In this document: positions 41,601-48,751 of the stretch, piece after piece
Layout: each line of letters begins with the position of its first letter
Numbering within the stretch: position 1 is the stretch's first letter
NCBI GenBank assembly: GCA_964562375.1
Contig: CAZLSW010000003.1
Location: forward strand, 22,451 to 86,450
Direction of reading: 5' to 3'
Length of the DNA stretch: 64,000 nt
Origin: JAJPXC01 sp964562375
GTDB taxonomy: Bacteria > Bacteroidota > Bacteroidia > Bacteroidales > Muribaculaceae
Position numbers and translations under genes: made by a program
The notes under the pieces: model-generated
What the model was told of the DNA's origin: nothing
Database searches by the model: none
Seen by the model: only the letters and a program-made list of their open reading frames with translations

Positions 41601-41759
41601 AGCTCCGGGGTAAGTGGCTGATACACGCACGGTTGGCGGTGCGATTGTGGGGAACTGCTCGATGGCTAGACGGCTAAGCCCAATCAGTCCGATAATCACA
41701 ATGGATATAGAGAGCATGACCGAGAGGATGGGACGGTCAATGAAAGTTTTAACGTTCAT
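38640..41759 (-). CDS. RND-family (HAE1, AcrB-like) efflux pump
   Basis: 1039 aa inner-membrane pump, twelve membrane helices and two large periplasmic loops. N-terminus MNVKTFIDRPILSVMLSISI; proton-relay aspartates in VLVIGTVVDDAIVVVEAV (TM4), repeated signature PAIAIVVSLIGTFAF, and C-terminal FRPILMTSLTLVFGMLPLM. Exports drugs, bile salts or similar, with an AcrA-type adaptor and TolC; neither is adjacent. The genes directly upstream are remnants of a different, decayed efflux operon. Confidence 0.94.
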   Translation of the reverse strand: MNVKTFIDRPILSVMLSISIVIIGLIGLSRLAIEQFPTIAPPTVRVSATYPGANAETVMKSVITPLEEQINGVEDMMYMTSTATNNGTASISVYFHQGADPDMAVVNVQNRVASAQGVLPAEVVKSGVTIRKRQNSMLKALSLHSPDSTFDSNFLTNYMKINIEPQLSRIPGVGEVNIWGANYSMRIWLDPQKMAMYGLVPSDITKILDEQNIESPTGTLGAESDNTFQYVLKYRGRYEDEKDYGDMVIKSLPDGEVLRLKDVARVELGAENYNMLSQTSGHPGANCMIAQTAGSNANEIIEEIDATCEDIRQSLPRGMKLDDIMSTKDFLDASINNVVETLLIAIVLVVLVVFLFLHDFRSTLIPAIAIVVSLIGTFAFIYIVGFSLNLLTLFALVLVIGTVVDDAIVVVEAVQAKMDHGEKSPYDATVGAMGGLTNALVTTTVVFMAVFIPVCFMEGTSGTFYMQFGLTMAVAVAISLFNALTLSPALCALILKPREEGEKKKSFTRRFHMAFDSTFSRVTARYSRGAQYLFRHKWIVGVALVVAFGALFYLMHVTKTGLIPQEDMGSINLNVQAPAGYTLAETNRVMNQVEEAIRDLPQVRLYSRVDGKDARHNQSSSAGSFDLRLEHWDKRKGKGDDLNSIVAEIYRRTDTIRNAQIRASTRPMISGYGMSSGFELYVQDKKGVTTDELLQVTRDFIAALNKRPEISRAYTTFDTSYPQYLVEVDAAKCKRLGVSPSEVLSALSGYVGGSYSSNLNRFTKLYRVMVQASPDNRLDQASLNRMFVRTSAGTMAPLSQFLTLTRVYGSESLSHFNLFSAITVYGTPADGYSSGQAIKAINEVAKEALPIGYGFEFGGMSREEATSTGNTAAIFIICTVFIYIILCCLYESLLIPLAVLIAVPFGLLGAFLFAQMWGLENNIYLQIGLIMLIGLLAKTAILLTDHASRRRREGMSITEAAIDAARVRFRPILMTSLTLVFGMLPLMFSTGVGANGNTSVGVGTVGGMVLGTIALVLLVPVLFVIFQALQERLFPARKR

Positions 41760-41824
41760 ATAGGGAATATATGTGACAAAAGTACCAAAATATTCTCTTA
41801 TATACGATGTTAAATATATCTAAT

Positions 41825-42199
41825 TTATGGGGCGATTGTGAAGGTGGTGAGTGCTTCTTTGCTAGCTAATGAGAAACGAAAGTGGTGGCCGCGGAGGGTG
41901 TGAGCGACCATTGTGAGGCCTATACCTTGGCCACGTGGCTTGGTGGTGAAGAATGGGGTGAAAAGTAGGTAGGACTGCTCGGGAGAGATGCCTTGGCCGT
42001 TGTCGGAAATGGTGAGAATCCAGGGGTTGCTGAGGGCAGCGGCCATCCCAGGAAGGGCTGACGCATGAGGACCGTCCAAGGTAAGGGTGACATGGGTGGA
42101 TCCGGGGCTTTCGGCGGCGTTCTTGACGATGTTGACGAGGGCTTGCTCGAGCATGGGAGCGTCGATGGAGGCTTGGATGTCGTCGGAGGGGAGGGATAG
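41825..42199 (-). pseudogene. Histidine kinase, C-terminal ATPase remnant
   Basis: Only the ATP-binding half survives: ASIDAPMLEQALVNIVKNAAES (N box), ILTISDNGQGISPEQ (G1), LLFTPFFTTKPRGQGIGLTMV (F and G2 boxes). The phosphoacceptor His, dimer domain and N-terminus are missing. The frame is open from 42154 but has no suitable context of its own; upstream it joins out of frame to the first codons of a tolC gene at about 42200. In Bacteroidetes, operons of this type often include a kinase and sigma-54-type regulator for the efflux genes; a deletion has removed most of them. Confidence 0.8.
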
Positions 42200-42294
42200 C
42201 GAGCCCGGGCGATCGCCTCATCGAGGGTGATGGGGCGACCTCCCGACGCGGGAATCACAACAATTGCTAAAATTAAAGTAAGTAAGAATTTCAT
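42200..42294 (-). pseudogene. TolC-like outer membrane factor, first ~31 codons only
   Basis: MKFLLTLILAIVVIPASG is a signal peptide followed by RPITLDEAIARAR, the classic start of TolC-type proteins (LxEAIxxAxxxNP). After this the frame enters the kinase remnant in a different phase. The ATG overlaps the ABC ATPase stop (ATGA), so this was the next gene of the operon. Confidence 0.85.
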
Positions 42295-42848
42295 TTCACT
42301 TGACGGCCGTCGAAAAGGCGGATAATTCGGGATGTGAGGGCTGCTTGCTGCTCGTTGTGGGTGACCATGACGATGGTACGGCCCTCATCGGCATTGAGTT
42401 GGTGGAGAAGTTGCATGATCTCCTCGCCCATGTGGGAGTCGAGGTTGCCGGTTGGCTCGTCGGCGAGGATGATCGATGGGTTACCCACGATGGCTCGGGC
42501 GATAGCTACACGCTGGCACTGTCCGCCCGACATTTGTGCGGGGTAGTGGCGCATACGATGGCTGAGACCCACGCGGTCGAGTGCCTCTTGTGCCCGCCGT
42601 CGTCGTTCCGAGCGGCCCACGCCGCGATAGAGCAGGGGTATCTCCACGTTGTCGATGGCGTTGAGCGACCCCACGAGGTGGAACGACTGGAACACGAAAC
42701 CCAGGTTCTCGTTGCGGAAGCGGGCGATTCGACGGTCGCTCTCTTTTGAGAAGTCGCGGCCAAGGATTTCAACGGTGCCCGACGAGGGGTTGTCGAGCAA
42801 GCCCATGATGTTCAAGAGGGTGGATTTGCCGCAGCCCGAGGGACCCAT
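42291..42848 (-). CDS. ABC transporter ATPase (MacB/LolD type), start broken
   Basis: 185 aa as an open frame. Walker A GPSGCGKSTLLN, signature MSGGQCQRVAIARAI, Walker B IILADEPTGNLD, H-loop VMVTHN. Residues upstream of MGPSG are coded but without a start: the frame reads KNISKFYRTRDIETLALQDI, then a stop. The frame would begin at ATG 42948 if the run of five A's at 42940-42944 had six (then MQKNISKFYRT). So a 1 bp deletion in a homopolymer, or a larger deletion, disabled initiation. In the permease frame this same DNA gives the wrong C-terminus of the preceding protein. Confidence 0.85.
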   Translation of the reverse strand: MGPSGCGKSTLLNIMGLLDNPSSGTVEILGRDFSKESDRRIARFRNENLGFVFQSFHLVGSLNAIDNVEIPLLYRGVGRSERRRRAQEALDRVGLSHRMRHYPAQMSGGQCQRVAIARAIVGNPSIILADEPTGNLDSHMGEEIMQLLHQLNADEGRTIVMVTHNEQQAALTSRIIRLFDGRQVK

Positions 42849-44055
42849 AATGGAGAGAAATTCGCCTTGGTTGACCGTGAGGTTGATGTCCTGGAGGGCG
42901 AGGGTTTCGATGTCGCGGGTGCGGTAAAACTTGGAGATATTTTTGCATGCAGCCTATAAGCCAGGTGACGCAGGTGAGTATCACCGATTCGATAACTAAG
43001 GTCGTTGCCAGCCTCCGTGTTGAGGCACCGAACGACTTCATCACACCGGCCTCGCGCTGGCGCCGACGCGTCTGCAGGTAGAGCGTGCCTATCACGCCCA
43101 GCACCGCGTTGAGAAGGAAAAACACTGTCAACAGAATGCCGATACGGGCCTCATTGGTCACGCCCATGTCGACGTTAATCTCAGCGGCGATGCGATTGAG
43201 CGACTTGGCTTCCTCGACATAGAGGTTGCCTCCCCGAAGTTCGTTGTATATCCAGTGATGGTTGGCTTGGATAAAATCATCGGGGTTGACCTCGTCTTTG
43301 AATCTTACCAGTAATCGGCACTTTCGTTGCCATAATCTCAAATATCCGTTCATCATTATATCGAATCCGAGGTAAAGAGGCTCAAATACGGCGATGGTGG
43401 TGTTTCTCGTGGGGTGGAGACGAATATCTTTGATCACGGCCACTACGTGAGGGGAAGGGTAATGGCTATCCTCGTTGTGGGGCTGACGCAGGTCGCGCCC
43501 CACCACGTCGGATTGTCCAAGAAGGCGTTTGGCCATCGACTCGGTGATTACTCGGTCGAACCAATTGACAGGAAGATTATCCAATTCATCGGCAGTCATA
43601 CCCTTGGGGTAGAGCACTTGAATCCCGGCCGTTTTGAAGAAGCCCTCGCCTTGAATGTAATAGGCCGATGGAGCGTATATTGAGTCGCCATTCTGGAAAT
43701 ATCGATTGTAGGAGAACCATTTGGTGCCGAGCTGGTTGGAGTAATCGGTAAAAGCCACACTTTCGATCTCAGGGCGTTCTTGCAGGAGGGTTTGAATATT
43801 TCGCACGACTTGGAAATAATGAGCGGAGTCGTCAAGTTGGGGGTCGTAGAATCGCCATTCCTTGTCATACTGTTTGATAGTAAAATAAGCAAGTTGTTGG
43901 GAGGGGTAACCTACAGGACGCGAGGAGTCGTAAAGTTTTACGATTACAGGGTCGAGGATTACCCACGCGAGGATGGTGAGCACGACCAGTTCGATAGCGA
44001 GCCAAACGTTCGCGGCGCGGCGGCTCCACAGATTCTTTAAAGCGTGGCGTATCAT
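42769..44055 (-). CDS. FtsX/MacB-like permease, C-terminally truncated
   Basis: 428 aa frame, of which about residues 1-369 belong to the family: N-terminal TM, a periplasmic core domain and TMs 2 and 3 (LLTVFFLLNAVLGVIGTLY and LATTLVIESVILTCVTWLIGC). TM4 and the final tail, which FtsX permeases need, are absent; the last ~50 residues (QKYLQVLPHPRHRNPRPP...) are out-of-frame translation of the ABC ATPase gene. ATG 44055 overlaps the previous permease stop (ATGA). Confidence 0.8.
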   Translation of the reverse strand: MIRHALKNLWSRRAANVWLAIELVVLTILAWVILDPVIVKLYDSSRPVGYPSQQLAYFTIKQYDKEWRFYDPQLDDSAHYFQVVRNIQTLLQERPEIESVAFTDYSNQLGTKWFSYNRYFQNGDSIYAPSAYYIQGEGFFKTAGIQVLYPKGMTADELDNLPVNWFDRVITESMAKRLLGQSDVVGRDLRQPHNEDSHYPSPHVVAVIKDIRLHPTRNTTIAVFEPLYLGFDIMMNGYLRLWQRKCRLLVRFKDEVNPDDFIQANHHWIYNELRGGNLYVEEAKSLNRIAAEINVDMGVTNEARIGILLTVFFLLNAVLGVIGTLYLQTRRRQREAGVMKSFGASTRRLATTLVIESVILTCVTWLIGCMQKYLQVLPHPRHRNPRPPGHQPHGQPRRISLHYGSLGLRQIHPLEHHGLARQPLVGHR

Positions 44056-45365
44056 CGGCGATCGAAATTTAAGGATTCAACAATGGGGTGACGGAGTGCC
44101 CACCAAGCGGGTAGCATGGCCGACACAAGATTGAGGATTACTGCCGCACCCAACGCTATGAGAAACACAACCGGCGAGAACAACATCTCGGGTGTAATCA
44201 CCGTGGCGAAATTCTCGTTGTTGAAGGTTTCACCTCCGTTGATGGCCAAAATCCAGTCGCTCCATGTCACGATCAAGCACCATGAGAGGGCCAGACCGAT
44301 GACGGCGCCAAAAATGGTAAGCATTAGGTTCTCGGCCAAGATTTCGCCAAGCAATGCGCGTCGGGTGGCGCCGAAAGATTTGCGTATGCCCATCTCCTCG
44401 GCTCGCTCGCTGACGTTACCGCCAACGAGTCCGCTTAGATTCAACGCCGGCACCAACAGCAGGATCATCCCTACGGTAAGGTAGTAGTGCCAGGATGACG
44501 GCACTTCAACATCGTCGCTCTCGTAAAAGTTTTTGCGATCAGCAAGCATCTCGGGGTCGAAGGTCATTTCCAAGTGGGTATATGGTTGGCCGAAAACAGT
44601 GAATGAATACTCTCCGTTCTCTTGGCTGGTACGCTCAACCCTTGCGGCCACTTCCTTGCGGACCTTCTCGAGGTCGGCACCATCTTTCATAAGCAAATAA
44701 GCCTTGTATGAGCCGGCTCCACGACTGTCAATCTCGTCATAGCCGGTAACTGAGGTGAAGGGGATGAACATGTCGCCGTAAGCCTCATGGGTGACGGTGG
44801 AGGCGTCCTTCACCACCCCACCGACGTGGTAAACGATTCCTCCCCAAACCAATTGGCAACCCACGGCTTGCTCGGGGGAGCCGAAAAGCTGCCCGGCTAA
44901 TTCCGTGTTGATTACAGCCACCTTTTCGTGGTTGTCGAATTGAGCCTTGGTGAATGTTTTTCCGGCCACAAATTTGTAGGGAAATACGGTGAAAAATTCT
45001 GGGGAGACCGCCTTGGAGATCACAACCTGCAATTCACCGTCGGGCATCTCCACAGCTGAGTTGAAATAGTTGCCGTAAACGATGGCCGTCGCTTCCACCT
45101 CGGGGAGTGAGTCGGTCCATTGATAGATGTGGTCATAGCCGATTGCGGAGAGGCCAAGGCGTCCCTCGGTGCGCGCGCCGAGTTGGCTAATGTAGGCCAT
45201 GCGTGATCGGTTGGTCTCGGGGTAGATGTCCGATAGCCGCGTGTGGTAGACGATGGCGAGAATCATCACCGTAGCCACGGCCATTGCTACGCCTAAGAGG
45301 TAGAGCGTGGTCACCAACGGTCGTTGCCGTATCTGCCGCAGGGCTGAGCGTAAAGGGTTGTTCAT
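44052..45365 (-). CDS. FtsX/MacB-like ABC transporter permease
   Basis: 437 aa, intact. TM1 (TLYLLGVAMAVATVMILAIVY), a ~250-residue MacB core periplasmic domain, then TM2-TM4 (YYLTVGMILLLVPALNLSGL; GAVIGLALSWCLIVTW; FLIALGAAVILNLVSAMLPAWWALR). EEMGIRKSFGATRRALLGEI is the conserved coupling region. Tripartite MacAB-type exporters act with an adaptor and TolC; in this operon both the ATPase and TolC genes are damaged. ATG overlaps the adaptor stop. Confidence 0.88.
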   Translation of the reverse strand: MNNPLRSALRQIRQRPLVTTLYLLGVAMAVATVMILAIVYHTRLSDIYPETNRSRMAYISQLGARTEGRLGLSAIGYDHIYQWTDSLPEVEATAIVYGNYFNSAVEMPDGELQVVISKAVSPEFFTVFPYKFVAGKTFTKAQFDNHEKVAVINTELAGQLFGSPEQAVGCQLVWGGIVYHVGGVVKDASTVTHEAYGDMFIPFTSVTGYDEIDSRGAGSYKAYLLMKDGADLEKVRKEVAARVERTSQENGEYSFTVFGQPYTHLEMTFDPEMLADRKNFYESDDVEVPSSWHYYLTVGMILLLVPALNLSGLVGGNVSERAEEMGIRKSFGATRRALLGEILAENLMLTIFGAVIGLALSWCLIVTWSDWILAINGGETFNNENFATVITPEMLFSPVVFLIALGAAVILNLVSAMLPAWWALRHPIVESLNFDRR

Positions 45366-46651
45366 TTTAGGTTTAGCTTATCTTTTGAGTTGTATTTTTT
45401 CATTGAGGAGAGCACAACGCGGTCGCCGGGGTGCAGGCCACCGCGCACCTCGATATTGTCTTGGTCGGCGCCACCGAGATTGACCGAGCGCCTCTCGAGG
45501 GCCTTTCCATCTTTCGAGAGCACCCATAAGTCGTATTGTCCCGCCTCGGAGTAGCCCTCGAAGCGGGGTAGGGTGGTGACATCGGTTAGCTCCTCGCGGT
45601 GGATGTATATGGAGGCCTTGGCGCCTGGTCGAAGGTTGGTGGTGGCTCGAGGCGAGGGCGCCCCGGGTTCCATCCTCTTGTTGTTGTCGTCGGTGATGGC
45701 GATGGTGAAGTTGACTAAGCCGCCGGTGGATTGTGGGGTGACATTGGTGATGACGCCCGGGTAGAGGTGTTTGCCTACTTGGACCGTGGCTCGTCCGCCG
45801 GGACGCACCTCCTGGGATGCGGTTTCCGATATTGTGCCGTCGATTCGAAAACGATCCAAATCGGCCACCACGGCCACTTGTGTCCCCTGCGATACGGGTA
45901 ATCCAGGGGTAGCGTCCAATCGGGTGAGCACACCCGCGGCTGGGGCAAGGATGCGAGCGTCTTCCAAAACACGCACTTGCTGGTCGTGCTGACGTGCAGC
46001 GATAGATAGCTCTAATTGGGAGATGCTGGCGCGCATCTGGGATGTTTGACGTTCGTTATCCAATTGGGAGCGGAGCTGGTCACACTCCAAGCAAGCTTTC
46101 TTCCAGGCCATCTCCGCCTCGGCCACGCGGTCGCCAGTGCCCGATCCGAGCGAGTCGAGATACCGCTCATTTGCCGCCTCCTTCTTCAGTCGCTCGGCCT
46201 CCATCTCTTTCACGCGTATACGCATCTCGAGGTCTTGCAATGCCGTGGCGTTGTCCAATTCTCGCTGTGAAACAGCTAATTGCGACATTCGGCGTGCGTC
46301 GTCCAATCGCTCTACCTCGGCTTGTGTGGAGCTAAGGTCGAGAAGTAAGATGGGTTGACCGGCTGCCACTGTATCCCCTGGGTGACAATATAGCTCCACC
46401 ACGCGGGAGGTGATTGGGGAGGTGACGATTACCTCATAGGCCGGCATCACGGTGCCCGAGGCGGCAAGGGATGTGATGACGTCGCCCCTGCCCACGTCGC
46501 CCCAGTCCAGGCGCTCGGCGTCAACCGAGGGGATGCCGGTGGTGATGAGGGCAATCGAGGCGCCAATGACAGCCACGCCGATGGCCGCATAGGCACTCCA
46601 TCGTTTCAGACGCTCCCGTCGCAACTGTGATTTTGGTATTGGTTTATCCAA
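45362..46651 (-). CDS. Efflux periplasmic adaptor (HlyD/MacA family)
   Basis: 429 aa, one N-terminal TM (~residues 20-42), lipoyl-like half (SPITSRVVELYCHPGDTVAAGQPIL), a coiled-coil hairpin (~110-215), second lipoyl half (ILAPAAGVLTRLDATPG) and beta-barrel domains. The start is TTG (46651), since no ATG is near; MDKPIPKSQLRRERLKRW fits relatives. At ~325 the sequence MEPGAPSPRATT lies where relatives continue directly to NLRPG: it is encoded by a type B repeat (45657-45677). First gene of the MacAB-like operon. Confidence 0.85.
   Translation of the reverse strand: MDKPIPKSQLRRERLKRWSAYAAIGVAVIGASIALITTGIPSVDAERLDWGDVGRGDVITSLAASGTVMPAYEVIVTSPITSRVVELYCHPGDTVAAGQPILLLDLSSTQAEVERLDDARRMSQLAVSQRELDNATALQDLEMRIRVKEMEAERLKKEAANERYLDSLGSGTGDRVAEAEMAWKKACLECDQLRSQLDNERQTSQMRASISQLELSIAARQHDQQVRVLEDARILAPAAGVLTRLDATPGLPVSQGTQVAVVADLDRFRIDGTISETASQEVRPGGRATVQVGKHLYPGVITNVTPQSTGGLVNFTIAITDDNNKRMEPGAPSPRATTNLRPGAKASIYIHREELTDVTTLPRFEGYSEAGQYDLWVLSKDGKALERRSVNLGGADQDNIEVRGGLHPGDRVVLSSMKKYNSKDKLNLK
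45657..45677. repeat. Type B repeat core inside the efflux adaptor gene
   Basis: GGCGAGGGCGCCCCGGGTTC C, the same 20-21 bases as at 10673-10693 (downstream of rprY). In frame, encodes EPGAPSPR on the minus strand. Confidence 0.75.
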
Positions 46652-46656
46652 AGCTT

Positions 46657-46695
46657 TTGGTCTTCAGTGTTCAGTTTTCAGTATTCAGTTTCATG
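46657..46695. repeat. TTCAGT short repeats, type E
   Basis: TCTTCAGTGTTCAGTTTTCA GTATTCAGTTT just upstream of the adaptor gene. The rest of 46696-46902 holds no gene I can support; there is a direct repeat TTGGTGCAAATT (46870-46892), and no attachment site could be defined. Confidence 0.7.
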
Positions 46696-46902
46696 AATTA
46701 GGGATTGCAATGACTGTGCCAAAAACTTAACTACTTGAAAATTAGCTAATCAGCCTAGAACACAAGTGTCCGCAGCGTACACATCCGTCCGCTATGTAAG
46801 TGGCAGAAGTGGTTATAACGAATAATAGTCGAGTTGTCGCACCGACCTTTGCATGCCCGACGCACAACGTTGGTGCAAATTTGGTGCAAATTCCATTAAA
46901 GA

Positions 46903-46939
46903 AAAAGCCAGGCTGTTGATTGTCAACAACTTGGCTTTT
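46903..46939 (-). terminator. Terminator of tRNA-Thr
   Basis: On the minus strand AAAAGCCA...TGTTGA with loop CAA and TCAACA...TGGCTTTT, followed by TTTCTTT. Stem has one 3-base internal bulge. Confidence 0.75.
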
Positions 46940-46947
46940 ATAGAGGG

Positions 46948-47020
46948 AGCCGCGAGTGGGACTCGAACCCACGACCTTTTCGTTACGAATGAAATGCTCT
47001 ACCAACTGAGCTATTGCGGC
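46948..47020 (-). tRNA. tRNA-Thr (anticodon CGT)
   Basis: Cloverleaf reads on the minus strand: acceptor GCCGCAA, D arm GCTC-AGTTGGTA-GAGC, anticodon stem-loop TTTCA-TTCGTAA-CGAAA (CGT reads ACG), T arm GTGGG-TTCGAGT-CCCAC, then TCGCGGC and discriminator T; CCA is not encoded. Two A-C mismatches are seen (6-67 and 31-39), so it may score low. The promoter lies ~190 bp upstream behind a repeat array. Confidence 0.85.
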
Positions 47021-47024
47021 GATG

Positions 47025-47165
47025 AAATTTAGTTTTTTAGTTTCTAGTTTCTAGTTTCTAGTTTTTCAGTTTCTAGTTTTTTAGTTTCTAGTTTTTTAGT
47101 TTCTAGTTTCTAGTTTCTAGTTTTTCAGTTTACAGTTTTCAGTTTACAGTTTTCAGTCTTCAGTC
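47025..47165. repeat. Long TTTCTAG/TTTTCAG heptamer array in the tRNA-Thr leader, type E
   Basis: About 140 bp of TTTCTAG, TTTTTAG and TTTTCAG units with small variations, between the tRNA and its promoter. No coding potential. Confidence 0.9.
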
Positions 47166-47212
47166 TTCGGGTTTTAGAGTGGAGACCGGGGGCTGAAGGG
47201 GTTTCACGGGTG

Positions 47213-47242
47213 CAAAGGTAGTGATTTTTTCGCGGTTTGCAA
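47213..47242 (-). promoter_or_regulatory. Promoter facing tRNA-Thr
   Basis: Minus strand TTG (47242-47240), 19 bp spacer, TACCTTTG (47220-47213). Best match in the region; the same -7 occurs right before tRNA-Met. Confidence 0.7.
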
Positions 47243-47308
47243 GGGATAGGGGCTAAAATTTCACTATCAGGGTCACGGGGCTAGAATTTCACTATCAGCG
47301 TGACGGGC

Positions 47309-48691
47309 CTAAAATTTCACTGACTGGATTGCGAAGGTGAATTTGATCTGGGCGTCGTCGGTCAACAGGCGGCACATTGCGGGGCATTCTACGTAGGGGG
47401 CTATGGAGGAGATGTAGAATGAGGTGGAGTAGGATGAGTAGTATTCTATGTCGACGGTGACTGGGGTGAGGGTAAATGTGTAGTCGTCCTCGGTGAGCTG
47501 GCGTTCTTGTGATTCGGCGAGCATGGTGGTGAAGTAGTCGCGCATTGTGGAGAAGAGGTAGCGGCGGCTGGAGGAGTCGTAGGCGGCGTAGAATGAGTAT
47601 TTGTCGTCGGTGACGGAGTTGGAGTTGAAGAATTCGTCTTTTTTGGAGGTGAGTACCATGAGGAGGTTGGGTGGAGGCGCGATGGAGTAGTCGTTGGTGA
47701 TTTCTTCAACGGGGATTGAGAGTGTAAGGGAGTTGACGACGGTGAGTCGGGTGGCTTTGGAGTTGTAGGCTGTGATGATGTCGTTGATTGGGAATTTAAT
47801 CTGGACGTCCATTCCTGCGGGTGCTACGAGGAGTTTTTGGCCGGCTTGGGCTCGGGCGATGAGGTCGGGGGACATTGCGTAGGAGATGTCGTTGTTGGTG
47901 ACGATCTCTGGGGTGACGGAGTAGTAGTTGCCGTCGTATACGTAGGTGGTGTCGGTGCCGGATGTGAGTGTGGAGTCGCGGTGCCAGTATAGGCGCATTG
48001 AGTTGGCCTCGATTTTCATGACGCGGCCTGATCCGTAGGAGTTTTTGATGTATAGGCCGGGGAATATTTGGGCGAACGAGGTGGGTGTGGCGTATGACGC
48101 GGGGTTTTCGCGGTAGGCTTGGAATAGTTCGCGTCCGAGCTCGACGGGGAGGTCGACGAATACGAATCGGTAGTTGTATTCGCCCATGGAGTCGGGTTCG
48201 CCGAGGACGTTGGCGGTGTAGATTTTGGATGCGATGGGGGTGGGGTCGTAGTATCCGGCGGGGTCGAAGTCGGAGTAGATGGGTGAGGGGAGTTGCCGGT
48301 TGAGGCGGTATATTTCGAGGCCCATGGGGGCGATTGAGTCGCCGATGTATCCTCCGTTGGGGATGGCGAGCATTAGCTGTAGGGAGTCGATCATGTCGGG
48401 GGTGATGCCGGTGGTGTCGATTGTGTTGGCCGACATGTATTGGGTGACGATTTCTGAGGAGAATTGTCCGAATCCGGTGGCGTTGATTGCTCCGAGTAGT
48501 TGCATTGTTGTGCGTGATTGTACTCGGGGGTTGTCGACTGTTTGGCCGGTGATGGTGAAGGATGAGTCGATGATGATTTCGATCTCGTTTTGGACGATTG
48601 ACGATCCCACATCTTCGTCGTGGTCGCAGGCTACGAGGGCGGTGAGGGTGGTAGCGGCGGCGATCAGCGCGGGGAGGATACGCATTTTCAT
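47309..48691 (-). CDS. DUF4270 family lipoprotein
   Basis: 460 aa. Signal with lipobox LVAC (Cys22), followed by DHDEDVGSSIVQ. The long beta-rich body (IEIIIDSSFTITGQTVDNPRVQSRT, LLGAINATGFGQFSSEIVTQY, IDSLQLMLAI) matches DUF4270, an abundant Bacteroidetes surface lipoprotein family of unknown function. Codon use is enriched in T-ending and G-rich codons compared with neighbours. In Bacteroides this gene typically neighbours glycogen synthase, as here (glgA-like gene follows upstream on the same strand). Confidence 0.88.
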   Translation of the reverse strand: MKMRILPALIAAATTLTALVACDHDEDVGSSIVQNEIEIIIDSSFTITGQTVDNPRVQSRTTMQLLGAINATGFGQFSSEIVTQYMSANTIDTTGITPDMIDSLQLMLAIPNGGYIGDSIAPMGLEIYRLNRQLPSPIYSDFDPAGYYDPTPIASKIYTANVLGEPDSMGEYNYRFVFVDLPVELGRELFQAYRENPASYATPTSFAQIFPGLYIKNSYGSGRVMKIEANSMRLYWHRDSTLTSGTDTTYVYDGNYYSVTPEIVTNNDISYAMSPDLIARAQAGQKLLVAPAGMDVQIKFPINDIITAYNSKATRLTVVNSLTLSIPVEEITNDYSIAPPPNLLMVLTSKKDEFFNSNSVTDDKYSFYAAYDSSSRRYLFSTMRDYFTTMLAESQERQLTEDDYTFTLTPVTVDIEYYSSYSTSFYISSIAPYVECPAMCRLLTDDAQIKFTFAIQSVKF

Positions 48692-48751
48692 TTCGGGTGG
48701 TGGGTAAGCTTTATTTGTGATGGGCCGGGGGGGGTGGAGGGAGGTGGCGGC

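Noticed and set aside
46742..47005. Possible small protein reading through the tRNA-Thr region
   Set aside because: It overlaps the tRNA and its terminator on the same strand; coding is unlikely. A remnant of an integrated element's leader was considered but cannot be supported.
47025..47165. CRISPR or satellite array
   Set aside because: Units are 7 bp, abutting and without spacers.
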